Assembly: GCA_947311845.1 (NCBI GenBank)
Contig: CAMZMU010000059.1
Span: 41,610,982-41,674,981 of the forward strand
DNA: 64,000 bases
Direction of reading: 5' to 3'
Source of the DNA: Poa pratensis
Lineage: Eukaryota > Streptophyta > Magnoliopsida > Poales > Poaceae
A program made the position numbers and the translations under genes. Positions within the stretch are counted from its first letter, which is position 1. Every line of letters starts with the position of its first letter. Under the pieces are notes generated by a model. That model was not told the DNA's origin and did not search any database. It saw only the letters and a program-made list of their open reading frames with translations. Below, one piece after another: positions 22,656-31,718 of the stretch.

Positions 22656-25164
22656 TCAGCGAGTGGCTAGAGCGAAGCTTACCATCATCCCCTCTGTAAA
22701 GATGGAATCTGCAATAATCGTCCATCCTTTCTTCGATTGAGCGCTCAGGATCTTTGTCTGCTCGCCTGCGCCACTCTGGCCTTCTGTAGCTATCGCGGTC
22801 GTCGCGTCTGTGGTCTCGACTGTCACGTCGATCGTCTGTGCGATGGTCTCGATTACTCGGCGTCGTCGTACGATGATCTCGATTATCACGATGATCGTCG
22901 GGTCGTCTGTCAGTTTGGTCGCGGTGTCCCTTGACTGGACAAAGCCTGCTGCGATGAAGTTTGGATGGTCATCATCGTGATAACGATGCTTGCGTTTGCG
23001 CCTTCGATCATCTCTGTAGCTATCTCTGCGGTCTCGACTGCCACCCTCGTGATTTTCATGTGAGGGTGCGGTCGAGTGCTCGTACGGAGTCTTCTCCATC
23101 TGCCCACTTTGTTGCGAGTACCATGAGTGCCGCCATTGTCTTGGATCTTCTCGACCAAGTGTTTCTTTGAAGTCTTCTCTCCAGAGTCCGTTTTTGAAGG
23201 CGTCGATTGCCCTATCTTCTGATACGTTGCCTACTGAGTTACGGATGGTGGTCCACCGCCGTATGTACGATCTCAGAGATTCATCTGACTTTTGCTTGCA
23301 GGTCCGGAGCTCCTCGAAAGTTTTGGGGCGCTCACATAGAGGTTCGAAGTATTTGATGAAATCACCTTTGAAGTGCTCCCACGAATCGTAGTATGATTCG
23401 GGTAGCGATTTGAGCCAATCGCGAGCTGTTCCTTCCATCATGAGTTGTATGTACTGCATAGCTGTAGTTGTGGTGCCGCGCTGACATCCGACTGCCAGCC
23501 TGTAATCTTCTAGCCAGCCTGATGGCTCTTGTTTGCAGTTGAACTTTGGCGTGGTAGCTAGCGAAATTTCTTGGGCATACGAGCCTCCCGGATCGTCGAG
23601 TGAAGCATAGCGCTCCACATGGTCCGATTTCTGCTTCGAGTCTGAGCTATTGCTGTATGACCTCCTCGAGTGGCTCCTGCTGGACGATGACGGTGTGAGC
23701 TTTTTCGACTGCTCCTTCCCCGAGGACTTCGACTGCGACGGTCCCGATCTGTATCTCTCCTTGGAGTTGCTTGTGGCTGCTGTATGGCTTGTGCTGCTAT
23801 TGCCAGTTGTTTGTACAGTTGGAGGTGCTGATCCCTCTTTGGGTCTCCTGCAGGAGGTTCGATTGTTCTGAGATAGGTGCCTAGCGTCATCAGCGCCGGC
23901 TGGCTCAGTAGGTATGGGGACTCCTTCCGCGTCGACTGCCATAAAGGCTGGGTTTAGGTTTCGAGTGACCGCTGCACGATCTGCGTCTCCGAGGTTTATG
24001 AATCGTGACCTATTCGCGGGGTCGTTTCTGCCTGTTGAACTGTAGACAATGCTCTTCGCCGAGCACTCGATATGCTGGCTTGCTTTTTGCGTTCTTCGAG
24101 TACGCTCGGTAGTTCTTCAACCGTATCGATTCTTGCCACTGGAAGTATTGTAAGGTCAATACCTCTTCCGGAGTTGCGTTTGCTGGTAGCATTGTGCAGC
24201 TTTCGATTACTTTGCTCACTTTTTCCGCCATCTCTGCGGTGATGGTCAGCGTGGTTGTTCCGTCAGGCATGGTGACTGTGCAAGGGTATTCTGTAGGTCG
24301 ACGGCATGTTGCAGCTGCTGACGTTTCTGCTGTACTCGCGGTGTATACCTGATACGGTACACCGATCTTCCCCATGTGTTGCTAATGCGCATTATGGATT
24401 CGGCGTCGTCATCCAGGCTGGGAGTTGCTTTGCTTGCGGGGTTTCTGCCGCAATCGAGTTGATCTTCGAGTGCTTTGTCCAGGCTATTTGCATCGCAGGT
24501 GAATATCTCGTGGCTGGCACGGATTTCTGGGCCGTTGAGATCGGCGAGGTATATGTTGTCATCTATGTTCTCCTCGTTCCCCGCGACGTCGTTGCAGTCG
24601 ACGACGTTGTCGAGTGACTCGATTGAGTTGTTTGGGCGGTACGCAGATTCGATCTCGCTTCTTCCAAATCTTTTTGCCACCTCGTCACGGAACTCTTGCG
24701 AGGTCATGGATGTTGCAGAGTCGCTTGGCGATTGGATCGGGACGATCTGTGACGATGTCGCGCCAAGATGGATGGTGTTGCAGTCGAAGCGTTGTCGATT
24801 GTCTCCGTGTCGAGTGTCTCCATGTCGAGTGGTCTAACAGGTCCTGCACACCATCTTTATCGACAAAGAAGTTAAATTTTCCAACTGTAATATCCAAACC
24901 TGATTCGAGTCCGGCAAAGGCTTGTTGAGCTTCCATCGAGTGCGGCGTGAGCCTCCTTGGAGATTTTGGCGAGTGATCGCTTTTTGAATTGATGCTGGTC
25001 GATCTTGCCGGCGAGTTGCCGTTTGCAGCGGTGGTCGGTGATTTGCTTTTTGATGATGTAGTAGGCGAGTTACCTTGTGCAGATGCGATCGGCGGGTGGC
25101 CGCTTGATGATGAAACCGGCGAAACCGTGAGCCCAATACTACCTGTTCCCACAGACGGCGCCAA
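22656..25164 (-). pseudogene. gag region of H, in several frames
   Basis: Gag would form the virus-like particle of the element. Reading starts at MAPSVGTGSIG just inside the primer site (25164-24685). It continues in shifted frames at 24707-24246 and 24375-24010, then in a long frame at 23942-22656. The last contains the retrotransposon-gag core (GTARDWLKSLPESYYDSWEH, FKNGLWREDF) between Ser/Arg-rich and Arg/Asp-rich low-complexity stretches. A degenerate Cys/His segment (YCRFHLYRGDDG, NCREF) follows at 22720-22640. At least three frameshifts make it non-functional. Confidence 0.75.
25148..25163 (-). other. Primer binding site of H
   Basis: TGGCGCCGTCTGTGGG on the minus strand, two nucleotides inside the edge of LTR copy 2. 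The leading TGG pairs with a tRNA CCA end. The TGGCGCCGT start is shared with the tRNA-Asp site of the Athila elements, but the rest differs, so I do not name the tRNA. Confidence 0.7.
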
Positions 25165-25165
25165 T

Positions 25166-26399
25166 TGTCGAGGTGTGCCTCGGCAATTCCCATGGTTGCT
25201 ATACCTAGGGTTGATTGTGTGGTAGAGAACGCGTAGTATTGGTGGAATCGACGGCTGACAAGCTGGATTTACCCAGGTTCAGGGCCCTCGAGTGAGGTAA
25301 AACCCTACTTCCTGCTTGTCTGTGTTTATGGTATGAATATGGGTTACAAGGGTTCGACGAGCTGCTGATCTCGTCGAGGTTTTGGTGGCTATGGATTCCT
25401 TCCTTGATCGATCACCCTCCCAGCCTTTATATAGGAGGCTGGGTCTCGGGAAACACAACCGACCAAGGTTACATGTATGGAAAGTCTTAACCGACATAAC
25501 TTGATCTAACTTGGGAATCACTCTTGTCTCGGGCCTTCCTTCGTGGGCTTCGATTAATCTTTGGGCTTCTTTGATCATCACGTGCACCAGGTACCTCTAA
25601 GCTGGGGTACCCGCAGAGTATAACCTCGTCATTAGCCCCCGAGTACTTGCTTGACTCGAAGAATCGAGCATGTGCTCCCTTCATCGTGCACGTCATAATC
25701 TTCTGAACTTGTTCTTCTGACCCGATGTAGTTCTTCGAGCTCTAATTTGTTTCAATTGTATGTGTATGCTAATCGAGGGATATTGACATAGTAGGCCTGA
25801 TTTACTCTAGTATCGAGCTCAGTTAACTGCTTATTTGAGCAAAAAACCTTACTAGTCTTCAGTCAGACTCGAGTCCCTGGGCTCGAGTCTGGAACGCAAT
25901 CGAAAAATTATGCCTAGGGATATTGACATAGCAAGTCTGATTCACTCGAATATCGAGCTCAGTTAACCGCACATTTGGGCGAAACCATACTAGTCTTCAA
26001 TCAGGTTCGAGTCCCCGGACTCGAAGCTGGAACACTTTTGAAACTTTTGCCTAGGGATATTGACATAGTAGGCCTGATTCACTCGAAAATCGAGCTCAGT
26101 TAACCGCACATTTGGGCGAAACAATACTAGCCTTCAATCAGGTTCGAGTCCCCAGACTCGAAGCTGGAACACTTTTGCAATTTTTGCCTAGGGATATTGA
26201 CATAGTAGGCCTGATCACTCGAAAATCGAGCACAGTTAACCGCACATTTGGGCGAAACCATACTAGCCTTCAATCAGGTTCGAGTCCCCGGACTCGAAGT
26301 TGGAACATACTGGACAGACTCGACTCAAGCCGTTGTAGGTCTTACTGATTCGTTCTGCAGTTTAACTTTTGGTACCTAACGCGTCCGTCAGGATTTTCC
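25166..26399 (-). repeat. H LTR copy 2 followed by a partial second internal region
   Basis: LTR copy 2 is 25166-25631. On its left is the primer site. On its right is the polypurine-side sequence (TTAGCCCCCGAGTACTTG) and four units of the 136-bp tandem array up to about 26310, ending at GGATTTTC (26398), which corresponds to 17272 in the first internal region. An LTR flanked by a primer site on one side and a polypurine tract on the other is the signature of a shared LTR in a tandem element array. Confidence 0.8.
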
Positions 26400-26925
26400 T
26401 TCTTTCTCACTAAGAACAATACCAAGTGTCCAGTTCTCAGGACAATACCAACTGTCGAGGTGCGCCCTCGGCAATTCCCATGGTTGCTATACCAAGGGTT
26501 GATTGTGTGGTAGAGAACGCGTAGTATTGGTGGAATCGACGGCTGACAAGCTGGATTTACCCAGGTTCAGGGCCCTCGAGTGAGGTAAAACCCCTACTTT
26601 CTGCTTGTCTGTGTTTATGGTATGAATATCAGGGTTACAAGGGTTCGACGGGCTGCTGATCTCGTCGAGGTTTTGGTGGCTATGGATTCCTTACCTTGAT
26701 CGATTACCCTCCTAGCCTTTATATAGGAGGCTGGGTCTCGGGAAACACAACCGACCAAGGTTACATGTATGGAAAGTCTTAACCGACCATAACTTGATCT
26801 AACTTGGGAAGCACCCCTTGTCTCGGGCCTTCCTTCGTGGGCTTCGATTAATCTTTGGGCTTCTTTGATCATCACGTGCACCAGGTACCTCTAAGCTGGG
26901 GTACCCGCAGAGTATAACCTCGTCA
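26400..26925 (-). repeat. Junction patch and H LTR copy 3
   Basis: 26398-26415 is an 18-bp exact copy of 14871-14888 (reverse-transcriptase DNA of I). 26422-26452 is a 31-bp exact copy of 15871-15901, the left target flank of H. LTR copy 3 follows at 26453-26925 and ends at the CCAAC target duplication. The third LTR therefore carries its own left flank, as a separately placed copy would. Confidence 0.8.
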
Positions 26926-28281
26926 CCAACATTTACGAGGTTCCCTATTGCGGATTCTGTTTTCCCTCACAACATGAGGTCTTGGAACAGGGTTATTGGG
27001 TCTCTGTTGTTGAACAGGGTTTGCTGGACGTCCGGCATTAGCAAGGTATGCTTTTTCATACTGCCTCGCATACCAATAAGCAGACATAAGAGAAACTGGT
27101 TTCTGGCACTGAACTGTGTGTCGAATGCCCTATTTGAGACCACTGATGAACCTGTCAACGAAAAAATCAGGTAACATATATGGCTTTTCTCTCTTCATCA
27201 GTGTCATCCAGTTTCTCATAGGAGTCAATGTAACAATTTACTGTTGTGACTTGTTTCAAAGTCTGTAACTGCTCCATAGGATCAACGGTGTTGTTGTCCG
27301 GAAATCGTTCCACCAGAATTGTGCTCAATTCAGTCCAGCTGATGCTCTGTAGTTGCAAACCTGAGCTGTTTAACCAACTCTTTGCTTGACCTCTAATGTG
27401 CGCAATTCCCCACTATACTCTGTTTTCTGGAGGAATCTTCACCAAATTGAACAAGTCTTCACATTCCAGCAACCAAGCTCTCGGGTTTTCTCCATGGAAC
27501 AAAGGTATCTCCACATGTGGAACACGAATGTGAGGTTCATAAGAATTGTGGTGATGTGTATGTTGTGTTTGTTCTGGAGGTGTTGGGGAGGGTGGTGTTT
27601 GTTGTTGTTGCTGATAGGAAGTAGATGGGTATTGGATTTGGTTATGGTGGTGTGATTGATAGTATTGTGGCTGGGTTTGAGGAGTGGTTTGTTGGGTGTA
27701 GTGCAGAATTGTAACTATAGGAGCAGTAGTAGTTGTTGTTGGCTGGGAGTAAGCTTGAGAGCAAAACTCAGGGATGTACCTGGGAGATGGCGGTAGGGGA
27801 AGTTGATTAGGACGCAACTTGCCTAGTTGTGGAGGAAACGGTGGTGGTGTTTGTGCTGAGCTCAGAGTGACCTGCTCGGTGATAGGCGAAAGTGAATGAT
27901 TTTGTAATGGTGGAGGTGTCGCAAAGCGTGTTACTTTCTGTGGTTCGGGAGGAGGATCGGGTCGCTGACGAGCAAGAGTAGACGAATATTTGCCATGATA
28001 GTAGTAAGCTTTGCTACATCACCTTGAATGTTGTAGACTGCGTTCGCAGTCTCCGTTTGATGCAGATCGAGACGGCGGCCGATGTTCATGACCGTCCTTG
28101 GCATGTTCTCGCTGATTCGTGCTTCCAGTTCACTTTTGTCCACTTCTTCGTCACCACCGGCTTCTGATAGATCCACCGGCTCCACTGGCTTGTCTGCCGC
28201 GGCGGCGGCTACCTCCACACCTTTTGATGCCGCGGCGGCGCGCTCGCGCGAAGCGGACCTCGATTTGCATCCAGCGGCCAT
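26926..28281 (-). pseudogene. gag of element I, N-terminal part
   Basis: The minus-strand reading begins at MAAGCKSRSASRER (28281), about 160 nt from the primer site. A first frame ends at 27931. A Pro/Gln/Thr/His-rich linker follows at 27817-27500, then the gag core opening VPHVEIPLFHGENPRAWLLE. Further core at 27358-27167 contains SWTELSTILVERF. A late segment at about 27080-27030 reads YWYARQYEKAYLANAGRP. The pieces lie in different frames and the reading is cut by H at 26925. It is a typical Ty3 gag of the chromovirus group, non-functional here. Confidence 0.75.
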
Positions 28282-28438
28282 GGCCGAGTACAGTGAACGC
28301 CGTAGAGGGATTTTACCACCGGATCGAGAAGGATCCAGGATCCTTGTGGCGGAAATCGGCCGAATTGGGGAGGGAGGGTGGGGAATTTGGAGAAGTAGGG
28401 TTTGGGAAGGGAGGGACAGCGGCGCGCGAGGCCGGACT

Positions 28439-28450
28439 GCTCTGATACCA
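28439..28450 (-). other. tRNA-iMet primer binding site of element I
   Basis: TGGTATCAGAGC on the minus strand, the standard plant initiator-methionine tRNA complement, three nucleotides from the LTR edge at 28454. Confidence 0.9.
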
Positions 28451-28453
28451 CCT

Positions 28454-28721
28454 TGTCAGGACCCGTCGGTCTCTGAACTGCAGCGTATCGATGGGGAAGA
28501 AGAGAACGAGCCGAAGCTCTGATAATTCAGTAGATAAACAGGAAGAACAGTAAAATAAAGACAGAACTGGAAAATATTATTAGGGTTCGTAGCGTGCCTC
28601 CCAACCTCCCACTCCTGCTCCTTTATATCGAAAGAGCAGGATCACGCTAAGAGTTCATTAGCTTGGTACTTATTACAATTAGACAGCCTCATTAAGATGC
28701 AATCTAAGATTACAGCTGACA
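28454..28721 (-). repeat. 5' LTR of element I (268 bp)
   Basis: Bounded by TGTCAGGACCCG at the left and CAGCTGACA at the right (plus strand), so the minus strand reads TGTCAGCTG to CCTGACA. TTTATATCG at about 28621 could supply a TATA-like signal. The short length contrasts with the 1.5-2.3 kb LTRs elsewhere in the window. The partner LTR is not in the window. Confidence 0.85.
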
Positions 28722-28904
28722 AGTAAAGGAAAAGGTCCTCGACCGTTGGATGAAAACGAAACGATATCGGAGTATCTCAGCCGTTGATGTGTTGTCGAAG
28801 CAGCGAAGTGTAGTTGTAGCAGATGCAGAGGAGCAGGGCCTGACAACATTGGCATGCAGGAGGAAGAAACCCTGAGATCCGCCAAGGTGTCCAGCGTCGT
28901 CTAA

Positions 28905-29456
28905 GGATGTGTTCGGTTTGAGAATGGAGTGGAATGGAATAGAACCATTCCATTCCACTGTCACGGAACCGTTCCATTCCTGTGTTCTTTTTGGACAAAA
29001 AATTGTCACGGAACCGTTCCATTCTTGCGTTCTTTTCTGGAATGGGGTGGAATGGAATGAGAACGGCATCAAACTCGATTAATTATTTCCTAATCTAGAT
29101 TAATTAGTGATAAACTTAATTAATTATTGATAAACTTGATTAATTATTCCTAATCTTGACTAATTATTCCTAATCTTGATTAATTATTTTTAATCTTGAT
29201 TACTTATTCCTAATCATTGATTAATTAGTGCTAAACTTGATTAATTAGTGCTAAACTTGATTAATTAGAGACAAAAACTGTGCAATTCCAGTTCGTCCGG
29301 CCGAATCGGCCAGACCGGTCCATTCCGCATATTGGAGAAATATTCCCTCCAGTGAAACCAATGCGTTCCATTCCATTCCGAAACCGAAGGCGAGAATCGT
29401 GTTAGGAACGAAACCGTTCCATTCCATTCCTTGCCGTTCCAGAACCGAACACATCC
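28905..29456. mobile_element. Non-autonomous TIR element (PIF/Harbinger-like), 552 bp
   Basis: Terminal inverted repeats begin GGATGTGTTCGGTT at both ends and continue with variants of the GGAATGGAATGG motif. The target duplication is TAA (28902-28904 and 29457-29459). A 3-bp TAA/TTA duplication is the hallmark of PIF/Harbinger and Tourist elements. The interior holds an AT-rich minisatellite at 29075-29265. No transposase is encoded. Confidence 0.8.
29075..29265. repeat. AT-rich minisatellite inside the TIR element
   Basis: About nine degenerate units of 20-22 bp based on TTGATTAATTATTCCTAATC, with a variant form TTGATTAATTAGTGCTAAAC. TTAATTAA-type palindromes recur in every unit. No coding potential. 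Confidence 0.8.
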
Positions 29457-29927
29457 TAAAACCTCCCGCACTACGGAAACGAGGGGCTGCCATCTGCCAC
29501 GAACAATGGCAGGGGCCTCAAGTTTGCCATCCTCAAGCTCGTTTCCGTGAAGCAACCGGGGTGGCCCGCGTGCACTACTGCGCCAAGAAACGCCCCCGAA
29601 ACATTCGGGCTCGGATGAGGTACTACTGAATAACGTGTTGGTGTACGCCATCTGCAGGTCATCACACACCGTGTGAGACGATGTCAACAATGGCAGACAC
29701 GACTTGAGAAGAGAGGAGCTTGACCTCACTTCAGCCAAGTCTGAAACAGACACGACTGACAGGCATGCCACAATCGGTCGAGCCATCATAGATACAGTTC
29801 AGAGTTCAAGACTCCAGGCTAACAAAAGCTAGCACCATCAATGAACTTATAACAAAATAACTTCAGCAGTTTCCAGCCACAAAACTTTACCAGATATCAG
29901 TGCCACTATCCGAAGACTCGTTCAAAA

Positions 29928-30627
29928 TTGAGAAGCTACTGCATATACTCGTACTTTGAAAGCATTTAAGCAAAACAATAAATACATTCATACTGATTAT
30001 CCACAGTTGGCCCAATAAAACAACATGAAACCAAGCTAAATATGCACCCCTTTCCCTTTTCAGTATACAAAATTTAAACAAACATAACAGCACCAAATCT
30101 TAGCAAGTCGCATCTTGTAACCTTAAGCACCTATAAGGGTTCTTTTATTTATTTATTTATTTATTGCAAGAACCATGTACATTCATGCTAGAATTGCCTA
30201 CCTGACTTAGTGTACACTGAGCACTAAACGATCCTCAAACTCTGCTAAGATGATCAACGTTGAGAAACTACTGCATATACTTTGATCAAAAAAATAACAA
30301 GCATTTAGGCAAAACAAATAAACAATACATATATTCAGACTGGTCTGACTACCCGCAGTTCCCAGTAAAACAACACGAGACCAAACCAAATATTCAGCCT
30401 TAATCTTTTCACTTTTCAGTATACAAAATTTACACCAACATAACAGCACCGAATCTTAGTAAGTCACATCTTCTAGCCCTAAGTCCGTGAGGGTTCTTTT
30501 TCATTTATTATTTCAAGAACCCTGTAGAGTCATGCTAGAAATGCCAACCTGACATAGTGTACACTGAGCACTCAAGCTCTGCTGCCGTTCACATGTTATT
30601 TTCATGGTCCTGCTAAGATGATCATCC
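29928..30627. repeat. Diverged tandem duplication, units of about 332 and 368 bp
   Basis: 29928-30259 and 30260-30627 align along their length. Shared blocks include CTACTGCATATACT, TCAGTATACAAAATTTA, ACATAACAGCACC, AGTGTACACTGAGCACT and CTGCTAAGATGATCA. Many small indels separate the copies, so the duplication is old. A TTTA simple repeat lies at 30147-30165 in the first copy. No gene is evident. Confidence 0.8.
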
Positions 30628-30639
30628 ATGTAGAGCAAA

Positions 30640-31718
30640 TCAGGCTCAGTGATAAAAAAAAGGACGCGGCCAGCCCTCAGTCGACCAAGAAATACCTTAG
30701 TGCCCGGTCGAGAGGTCTCTCCTTCAACCCCGGCGACCCCCCCAGCCACCACCGGCCTAACTGCCTTCTTCCCCGCCAGCGGCCGGCGCGCTGCCTCGCC
30801 GCCTGCCCAAGCTCCTCCTCCGCCGGTCCACCGCCGCCCGGCCATCCCTCTAAATCCACCCACCCCCGGTTGTTTTCTTCGTGGCCAGCACCTGCACCCC
30901 CGCAGTTAAGTCACTTGCTCGCCTCCACCGCCTCCGTCGGCGGCGGCTCCGGCTAGCTCCAGTCCTCGTCGCCGCCGAGGCCAGCTGAGTCGTCACCGTC
31001 GCCGTCGTCGACAAGGAGCTCTGCCTCCTTCTCTCTCTCCTCCTCTCGATTTGGTACTGCCGGGATCGACCGAGCGTTAACCTAAATCTCGGTTGCCCGA
31101 GAGCTAGCAAAAGCGAAAAAACAATTCTGTAACAGAGTCAGACATGCCGACCTAACAATGAACACTGATAGATAGACACTAATCACCAGTTATGACTGAA
31201 AACTTCATCACATGGACGGCCCAACTTCTAAAGAAACATTTATACAAGCAACATGAATGCAACCAAACTGATCTCGGTCGATAATCAACAAGTGGGCCAA
31301 GGAATAAAGCTACAACTTCAGTCCGTCAAGGTCACAAGAAGCGATCTACTTCAACAATTAATGATAAATCGGTTGTTGCATTTCAATACATTGATCAAAA
31401 TGAGCATAACTGAGAACACATCTGCACACGCCCAAGATATCACAAGAACGATGTCATCTTTAGTGCAACAAAATGATCTGAGCTAGGTCTCGTTGTTTAA
31501 AACTATCATTAGTACAATGCAGTAACAAATGTAACAGAAGGTAGCTGGAGCATACAACAGTCTAAAGATCATGGTTGCAGCACAAACCCTACCAACTACA
31601 ATGGTTCCAATCTCATCTCAAAGAAACATCAGTGAAAAAGAACCGTGGTAATGTAAGAGCAAGACAATCCACATGATTCTAAATATAAAGTCGCATTACA
31701 AATGTAAGACCAGTCATC
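30640..31718. other. GC-rich unassigned block and 3' flank of the BAG gene
   Basis: 30660-31060 is strongly GC-rich, with CCG/GCC low complexity, and yields several short overlapping ORFs in different frames, none with a recognisable domain. It resembles a grass 5' UTR or first-exon composition without a supported gene. 31110-31718 is AT-richer and, lying directly downstream of the BAG stop codon (31719) on the minus strand, probably includes its 3' UTR. I saw no clear poly(A) signal that decides the end. Confidence 0.45.

Larger units (their letters stand above)
15902..26925 (-). mobile_element. Tat-type Ty3 element H with three LTR copies
   Basis: A minus-strand element inserted in gag of I, with the 5-bp target duplication CCAAC at 15897-15901 and 26926-26930. 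Its LTR is about 470 bp (TGTCGAGG to CCTCGTCA). Copies lie at 15902-16372, 25166-25631 and 26453-26925. Between the first two is a full internal region: polypurine tract, 3' tandem repeats, integrase, RNase H domains, reverse transcriptase, protease, gag and primer site. Between the second and third is only the polypurine-side 0.77 kb plus a junction patch. The domain order with a second, archaeal-type RNase H domain and 3' tandem repeats is diagnostic of the Tat lineage. Confidence 0.85.
14462..28721 (-). mobile_element. Ty3 element I (chromovirus, Reina-like?), interrupted by B and H
   Basis: Minus-strand element. The 5' LTR is 28721-28454 and the tRNA-iMet primer site is at 28450-28439. 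Gag runs from 28281 to 26926, then element H intervenes. The zinc-knuckle-like, protease and reverse-transcriptase parts lie at 15896-14462, where B cuts in; the remaining polymerase domains and the 3' LTR must lie left of the window. The short LTR and initiator-Met primer fit the Reina lineage of chromoviruses, but no chromodomain or integrase is visible to confirm it. All frames are damaged. Confidence 0.75.
28713..29789 (-). pseudogene. Unrecognised open frame split by a TIR element and truncated by element I
   Basis: From an ATG at 29789 (MMARPIVACLSVVSVSD), preceded by an in-frame TGA, the minus strand is open to 29457, where a 552-bp TIR element begins. Skipping that element and one copy of its TAA target duplication, the same frame is open from 28904 to 28722, where the LTR of element I starts and supplies a stop. 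That gives about 170 codons uninterrupted before the insertions, longer than expected by chance at this base composition. The product is Ser/Leu-rich with no motif I recognise. It may be an exon of a disrupted gene, an untranslated region, or a chance frame. Confidence 0.35.

Noticed and set aside
18406..25164. H as an intact autonomous element
   Set aside because: Catalytic motifs are well preserved, but the reading changes frame at least at about 24700, 24300, 23960, 21600, 20545 and 18650, so no continuous polyprotein is present.
30513..31110. Several ORFs in the GC-rich block between the tandem duplication and the BAG gene
   Set aside because: Frames on both strands are open only because of GCC/CCG low complexity; no conserved motif and no splice-consistent model.
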